DNA of 8,140 nt from JAWWAH01 sp033721415. GTDB taxonomy: Bacteria; Patescibacteriota; Minisyncoccia; Spechtbacterales; 2-12-FULL-38-22. A model generated the notes under the pieces. It made no database searches, was not told the DNA's origin, and saw only the letters and a program-made list of their open reading frames with translations. Below, one piece after another: positions 6,434-8,140 of this stretch (within the stretch, counting starts at the first letter, position 1; each line of letters starts with the position of its first letter). The stretch covers positions 1 to 8,140 of the forward strand of contig JAWWAH010000044.1 in NCBI GenBank assembly GCA_033721415.1. Direction: 5' to 3'. Made by a program: the position numbers and the translations under genes.

Positions 6434-6859
6434 ATGGAAAACAAAGATACTCGTGAGTGGTATCAGAAAAAACGTTTTATAATTCCCGCATTATTAATAG
6501 GGGCTACTATGTTTGCGGGCGGTATGGATGATGGTGGGTCTACCGCCACTACTCCCAATAGCGTTGCGCCCTATCAAGAAAGTGTTCAACAAAAGGCTCC
6601 GGCAACAACATCTAATCAGTTGTTTAAGGATGCTGTGGAGAAAAGAGAGCCTACGACTTCGAACACAAGAGTAAAAGATGTGCCACTCTCTAATGACAAT
6701 TATTATATAAACACGGATGGAGAAAGTGTTCATTCACCAGCTTATGCCCCAGCAGTTCCCGCAGGCGCAAGTGCAAAATGTAGAGATGGAACATATAGTT
6801 TTAGCCGAAACAGGCGTGGTACGTGCTCTCGTCATGGAGGAGTAGCCTACTGGTTATAA
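6434..6859 (+). CDS. Membrane-anchored DUF3761-type protein
   Basis: This 141-residue protein has three parts. Residues 1-14 are charged (ENKDTREWYQKKR). Residues about 15-31 are one hydrophobic segment (FIIPALLIGATMFAGGM), a signal anchor or signal peptide. Residues 32-86 are a low-complexity Thr/Ser/Pro-rich tether. The C-terminal 55 residues match what I know of DUF3761: NYYINTDGESVHSP, then VPAGASAKCRDGTYSFS, then RRGTCSRHGGVAYWL, with Cys116, Cys131 and His134. The domain is found at the ends of small exported bacterial proteins; its function is not established. The Cys pair would suit a disulfide or metal site outside the membrane. The preferred start is ATG 6434; another ATG at 6427 is out of frame and soon hits a stop. 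It has its own promoter and a terminator 8 bp after its TAA, so it is a single-gene unit. Confidence 0.85.
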   Translation: MENKDTREWYQKKRFIIPALLIGATMFAGGMDDGGSTATTPNSVAPYQESVQQKAPATTSNQLFKDAVEKREPTTSNTRVKDVPLSNDNYYINTDGESVHSPAYAPAVPAGASAKCRDGTYSFSRNRRGTCSRHGGVAYWL

Positions 6860-6866
6860 ACAACAA

Positions 6867-6906
6867 ATAAACTAAAAACACCCACGCGTGGGTGTTTTTA
6901 GTTTAT
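6867..6906. terminator. Perfect 40-bp palindromic bidirectional terminator
   Basis: The arms 6867-6886 and 6887-6906 are exact reverse complements, centred on CACG/CGTG, with core ACACCC/GGGTGT and flanking A and T runs. It begins 7 bp after the DUF3761 stop. Confidence 0.9.
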
Positions 6907-6941
6907 GATGTTATCCACTTTTTTGCCACATACTTTATAAA

Positions 6942-6968
6942 TTAGCACTCTTGATGTTACTCTGCTAA
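6942..6968 (+). promoter_or_regulatory. CIRCE-like operator (HrcA-type)
   Basis: The CIRCE consensus bound by the heat-shock repressor HrcA is TTAGCACTC-N9-GAGTGCTAA. Here the left half is exact (6942-6950), the spacer is exactly 9 bp (6951-6959), and the right half CTCTGCTAA (6960-6968) matches 6 of 9, with all six outer bases correct. It overlaps the promoter below, as expected for a repressor site. No hrcA or chaperone gene is in the window, so regulation by HrcA is inferred. Confidence 0.55.
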
Positions 6969-6980
6969 AAATGATATACT
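6951..6980 (+). promoter_or_regulatory. Promoter with extended -10 inside the CIRCE-like site
   Basis: TTGATG (6951-6956) lies 18 bp before TATACT (6975-6980), which is preceded by TGA (6972-6974), an extended -10. The predicted RNA start is about 6987. The -35 hexamer lies in the CIRCE-like spacer. The first thing downstream is a terminator ending at 7031, so the default transcript would be about 45 nt. Confidence 0.6.
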
Positions 6981-7003
6981 GCAGTAGCTGAATTCGGAAA
7001 AAC

Positions 7004-7031
7004 AAAAAACCGTGCAGCAGCACGGATTTTT
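7004..7031. terminator. Intrinsic terminator about 30 bp downstream of the CIRCE-like promoter
   Basis: CCGTGC (7010-7015) and GCACGG (7020-7025) form a 6-bp GC-rich stem with loop AGCA, flanked by an A run (7004-7009) and a T run (7027-7031). It precedes any gene, so it either ends a tiny RNA or acts as an attenuator for the 68-residue protein gene. Confidence 0.75.
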
Positions 7032-7054
7032 GTAGGTATATATTTATAAACCAA

Positions 7055-7138
7055 AGTAATTTACGGACTTGTGCGTTAAAGGTTTCTCGGAAATTACTGC
7101 CCTGCGAAACTATCTTAAGTATAAGATAGTTTCATGGG
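7055..7138 (+). promoter_or_regulatory. Hairpin-rich 5' leader of the Cys-rich small protein
   Basis: Hairpin 1 pairs AGTAATTT (7055-7062) with AAATTACT (7091-7098) around a 28-nt loop. Hairpin 2 is a perfect 12-bp stem, 7106-7117 with 7122-7133, loop AGTA, extended with a mismatch and two G-U pairs to CC 7101-7102 and GG 7137-7138. No T run follows hairpin 2, so it is not a terminator. GTTTC at 7082-7086 could pair with GAAAC 7106-7110 instead, which would open hairpin 2. CTTAAGTA occurs at 7114-7121 and again at 7151-7158 just before the ATG. I recognise no known riboswitch. Confidence 0.45.
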
Positions 7139-7161
7139 TTTAATCAATACCTTAAGTAACC

Positions 7162-7368
7162 ATGTTTTCTTATTATGTTAATAAGAACAGGCAGGCTAAC
7201 GGAAATCACGAAGTCCATGTAAGTGGTTGTTCGTATTTTCCTGCTCCGCAGAATGCTAAATTCCTAGGTACATTTTCTAGTTGTAAAGCTGCGGTTCGAA
7301 AAGCAAAGGAGTATTATGACGATGTTAACGGATGTTATTATTGCTCTAAAGCTTGCCACACAGAATAG
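7162..7368 (+). CDS. Small Cys-rich protein of a conserved uncharacterised type
   Basis: This 68-residue protein begins MFSYYVNKNRQANGNHEVH and ends NGCYYCSKACHTE. I recall a widespread family of roughly 60-residue bacterial proteins with the same plan (YYVNKN, EVH, GC-x-P, LG-x-F, C-x-x-AV, CYYC, CHT), but no established name or function. Cys23, Cys41, Cys58, Cys61 and Cys65 with His16, His19 and His66 could hold zinc; the C-terminal CxxC-xxx-CH is the strongest candidate site. It has no signal peptide or membrane segment, so it is probably cytoplasmic. ATG 7162 is the only sensible start and lacks a Shine-Dalgarno sequence. It follows a structured leader and a CIRCE-like promoter with an intervening terminator, and ends just before its own terminator. 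The coding assignment is strong because of the family resemblance. Confidence 0.8.
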   Translation: MFSYYVNKNRQANGNHEVHVSGCSYFPAPQNAKFLGTFSSCKAAVRKAKEYYDDVNGCYYCSKACHTE

Positions 7369-7383
7369 GATTTAAAACTCCAA

Positions 7384-7413
7384 CCAAAAAACCGCCCTTG
7401 GGCGGTTTTTTGG
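7384..7413. terminator. Terminator fused to the next promoter (copy 1)
   Basis: CCAAAAAACCGCCC (7384-7397) is the exact reverse complement of 7400-7413 around a TT loop. The T run (7406-7411) supplies the T of the extended -10 that follows, so terminator and promoter share bases. Confidence 0.92.
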
Positions 7414-7434
7414 TATAATAAATATATGGAAGAA
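7392..7434 (+). repeat. Terminator-promoter-start cassette, copy 1 of 2
   Basis: This stretch aligns with 8009-8052 over 44 columns with one gap and three substitutions (40 of 44 identical by hand). It covers the GC stem, T run, extended -10, 6-nt gap and the start codon plus two Glu codons. Confidence 0.8.
7411..7419 (+). promoter_or_regulatory. Extended -10 promoter giving a leaderless mRNA
   Basis: TGG-TATAAT (hexamer 7414-7419) is a consensus extended -10. The ATG at 7426 is 7 bp downstream of the hexamer, where transcription should begin, so the mRNA should be leaderless. The -35 position falls in the terminator stem and is not a -35 match. Confidence 0.75.
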
Positions 7435-7992
7435 TTAATTAAACTTTTAATAGCACTAATGATTGCAGTTGCAATCATTAAGGTGTGGGAAATATTTAAA
7501 TCTACAAGTAGAGGTTCTGGATTAAAGGTGCCTGCCAATAGCAAAATAAGCACAGGTACTAAAAATGAACCGCTTCCTTATGTGCGTAAAAAATACTTTC
7601 TCTCTGTTGCTGAGCATGAGTTTATGAAAGTTTTGGAAGAGATTATTCAAGATAAATACTATATATTTCCACAAGTACATATATCAAGCTTATTGAGGCC
7701 ATCAGGGGATAGGAGTACACGCTATACTTATCGCAATAAGATAAACAGGAAATCTGTTGATTTTGTTATTTTAGAAAAGAATAATTTAAAACCAATGCTT
7801 GCTATAGAACTTGATGACAGATCTCACAATAGTCAAAGAAGACAAAAAAGAGATCATTTCGTGAACAAAGCTTTTGAATCTGCTAATCTGCCACTTTTGA
7901 GAGTAAGGGCGTCAAAAAACTATAATAAAGATGAGATAAGGCAAAAGATGAATGAATTTTTTGTTTCACCAAACAAAGAAAACGAACACTAA
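7426..7992 (+). CDS. Membrane-tethered DUF2726-family nuclease-like protein
   Basis: This 188-residue protein has two parts. Residues 4-24 are a single membrane segment (LIKLLIALMIAVAIIKVWEIF) followed by Lys/Arg, which by the positive-inside rule puts the C-terminal domain in the cytoplasm. Residues about 50-175 match DUF2726 as I know it: YVRKKYFLSVAEHEF (Glu63), FPQVHISSLLRP, KSVDFVIL (Asp112), LAIELDDRSHNS (Glu128, Asp130, His134), RDHFVNKAF and LPLLRVRA. Asp112 with Glu128-x-Asp130 suits a PD-(D/E)xK-type nuclease core, so DNA cleavage or repair is likely by fold but is not proven for the family. The mRNA is predicted to be leaderless from the extended -10 at 7411-7419. A terminator starts 14 bp after the TAA. 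A second nuclease-like gene (HNH) lies about 3 kb upstream but shares no operon. Confidence 0.88.
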   Translation: MEELIKLLIALMIAVAIIKVWEIFKSTSRGSGLKVPANSKISTGTKNEPLPYVRKKYFLSVAEHEFMKVLEEIIQDKYYIFPQVHISSLLRPSGDRSTRYTYRNKINRKSVDFVILEKNNLKPMLAIELDDRSHNSQRRQKRDHFVNKAFESANLPLLRVRASKNYNKDEIRQKMNEFFVSPNKENEH

Positions 7993-8006
7993 ACCACACT
8001 AACCCC

Positions 8007-8029
8007 AACCGCCCTCGGGCGGTTTTTTT
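8007..8029 (+). terminator. Terminator fused to the next promoter (copy 2)
   Basis: AACCGCCC (8007-8014) pairs with GGGCGGTT (8017-8024) around a TC loop, with a T run at 8023-8029. The last T begins the next extended -10. Confidence 0.92.
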
Positions 8030-8052
8030 GGTATAGTAAATGTATGGAAGAA
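8009..8052 (+). repeat. Terminator-promoter-start cassette, copy 2 of 2
   Basis: Second copy of the cassette at 7392-7434. Differences: C for T in the loop (8016), one extra T in the T run, G for A in the hexamer (8036), and G for A before the start codon (8042). Confidence 0.8.
8029..8037 (+). promoter_or_regulatory. Extended -10 promoter giving a leaderless mRNA (copy 2)
   Basis: TGG-TATAGT (hexamer 8032-8037) is followed by the same 6-nt gap and then ATG at 8044. There is no -35 match and no Shine-Dalgarno sequence, so the predicted mRNA is leaderless. Confidence 0.7.
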
Positions 8053-8140
8053 GACAAACAAAAAAATAGAAAAACGGTAGAGGAGTGGCTAAAAAAGGAA
8101 GACATAACACCAATTTACAAGCACGGAGAATATCCTGGGA
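8044..8140 (+). CDS. Unidentified gene, N-terminus only
   Basis: The frame from ATG 8044 is open to the window edge and gives 32 residues: a charged start (MEEDKQKNRK), then TVEEWLKKEDITPIY and KHGEYPG. There is no signal peptide or membrane segment in this part. I do not recognise the family. The coding call rests on its position: the ATG lies at the same distance from an extended -10 as in the DUF2726 gene, directly after that gene's terminator, with an uninterrupted frame. Confidence 0.7.
   Translation, partial: MEEDKQKNRKTVEEWLKKEDITPIYKHGEYPG

Noticed and set aside
6911..6919. DnaA-box-like TTATCCACT
   Set aside because: One isolated 8-of-9 match, with no cluster, no AT-rich unwinding region and no dnaA or dnaN nearby, so an origin is not supported.
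7037..7050. Second promoter (TATATA/TATAAA) just after the 7004-7031 terminator
   Set aside because: The TATA-like runs lack a TGn extension and a convincing -35. It could drive the 7162 gene but is too weak to annotate.
1..8140. UGA recoding as in Gracilibacteria or Absconditabacteria
   Set aside because: All genes are full length under the standard code with no in-frame TGA, so recoding is not needed to explain them.
1..8140. CRISPR array, tRNA, rRNA or insertion sequence
   Set aside because: No regularly spaced repeats, cloverleaf, conserved rRNA segment or transposase was found on either strand.

Overview
The window looks like a stretch of a small, AT-rich bacterial genome, most plausibly from the Candidate Phyla Radiation (Patescibacteria). 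This is inferred from four things: a compact run of same-strand, mostly single-gene transcription units; starts that almost all lack a Shine-Dalgarno sequence; an exported S8 protease and a fibronectin-III surface protein that share a C-terminal repeat module; and small proteins of the DUF3761 and DUF2726 types. All genes are on the + strand. The standard code fits: the seven visible stops are TAG (4) or TAA (3), and no in-frame TGA needs to be read through.

Layout. Positions 1-1110 hold the 3' part of a secreted multidomain protein (beta-helix-like end, FN3 domain, Pro-rich linker, three C-terminal repeat modules). Positions 1232-3706 encode leucyl-tRNA synthetase. Positions 3705-3827 are a GC-rich island bounded by nested inverted repeats. 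Positions 3854-4294 encode a small HNH endonuclease ending inside a perfect palindromic terminator. Positions 4429-6330 encode an exported subtilisin-like protease that carries two copies of the C-terminal module seen in the first gene. Positions 6434-6859 encode a membrane-anchored DUF3761 protein. Positions 6907-7161 are non-coding: they hold a CIRCE-like (HrcA-type) operator on a good promoter, a terminator only about 30 bp further on, and a hairpin-rich leader. Positions 7162-7368 encode a 68-residue Cys-rich protein, 7426-7992 a membrane-tethered DUF2726 nuclease-like protein, and 8044 onward the start of an unidentified gene.

How it works together. leuS is the housekeeping anchor. The two module-bearing proteins probably work at the cell surface, and the shared C-terminus is a candidate surface-attachment or ligand-binding unit. 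The two nuclease-like proteins, the DUF3761 protein and the Cys-rich protein form an accessory stretch with no clear pathway. The most unusual features are regulatory. Two nearly identical terminator/extended -10/start-codon cassettes fuse the end of one gene to a leaderless start of the next. There is also a probable heat-shock-type operator driving what looks like a very short transcript. I found no CRISPR array, tRNA, rRNA or insertion sequence.
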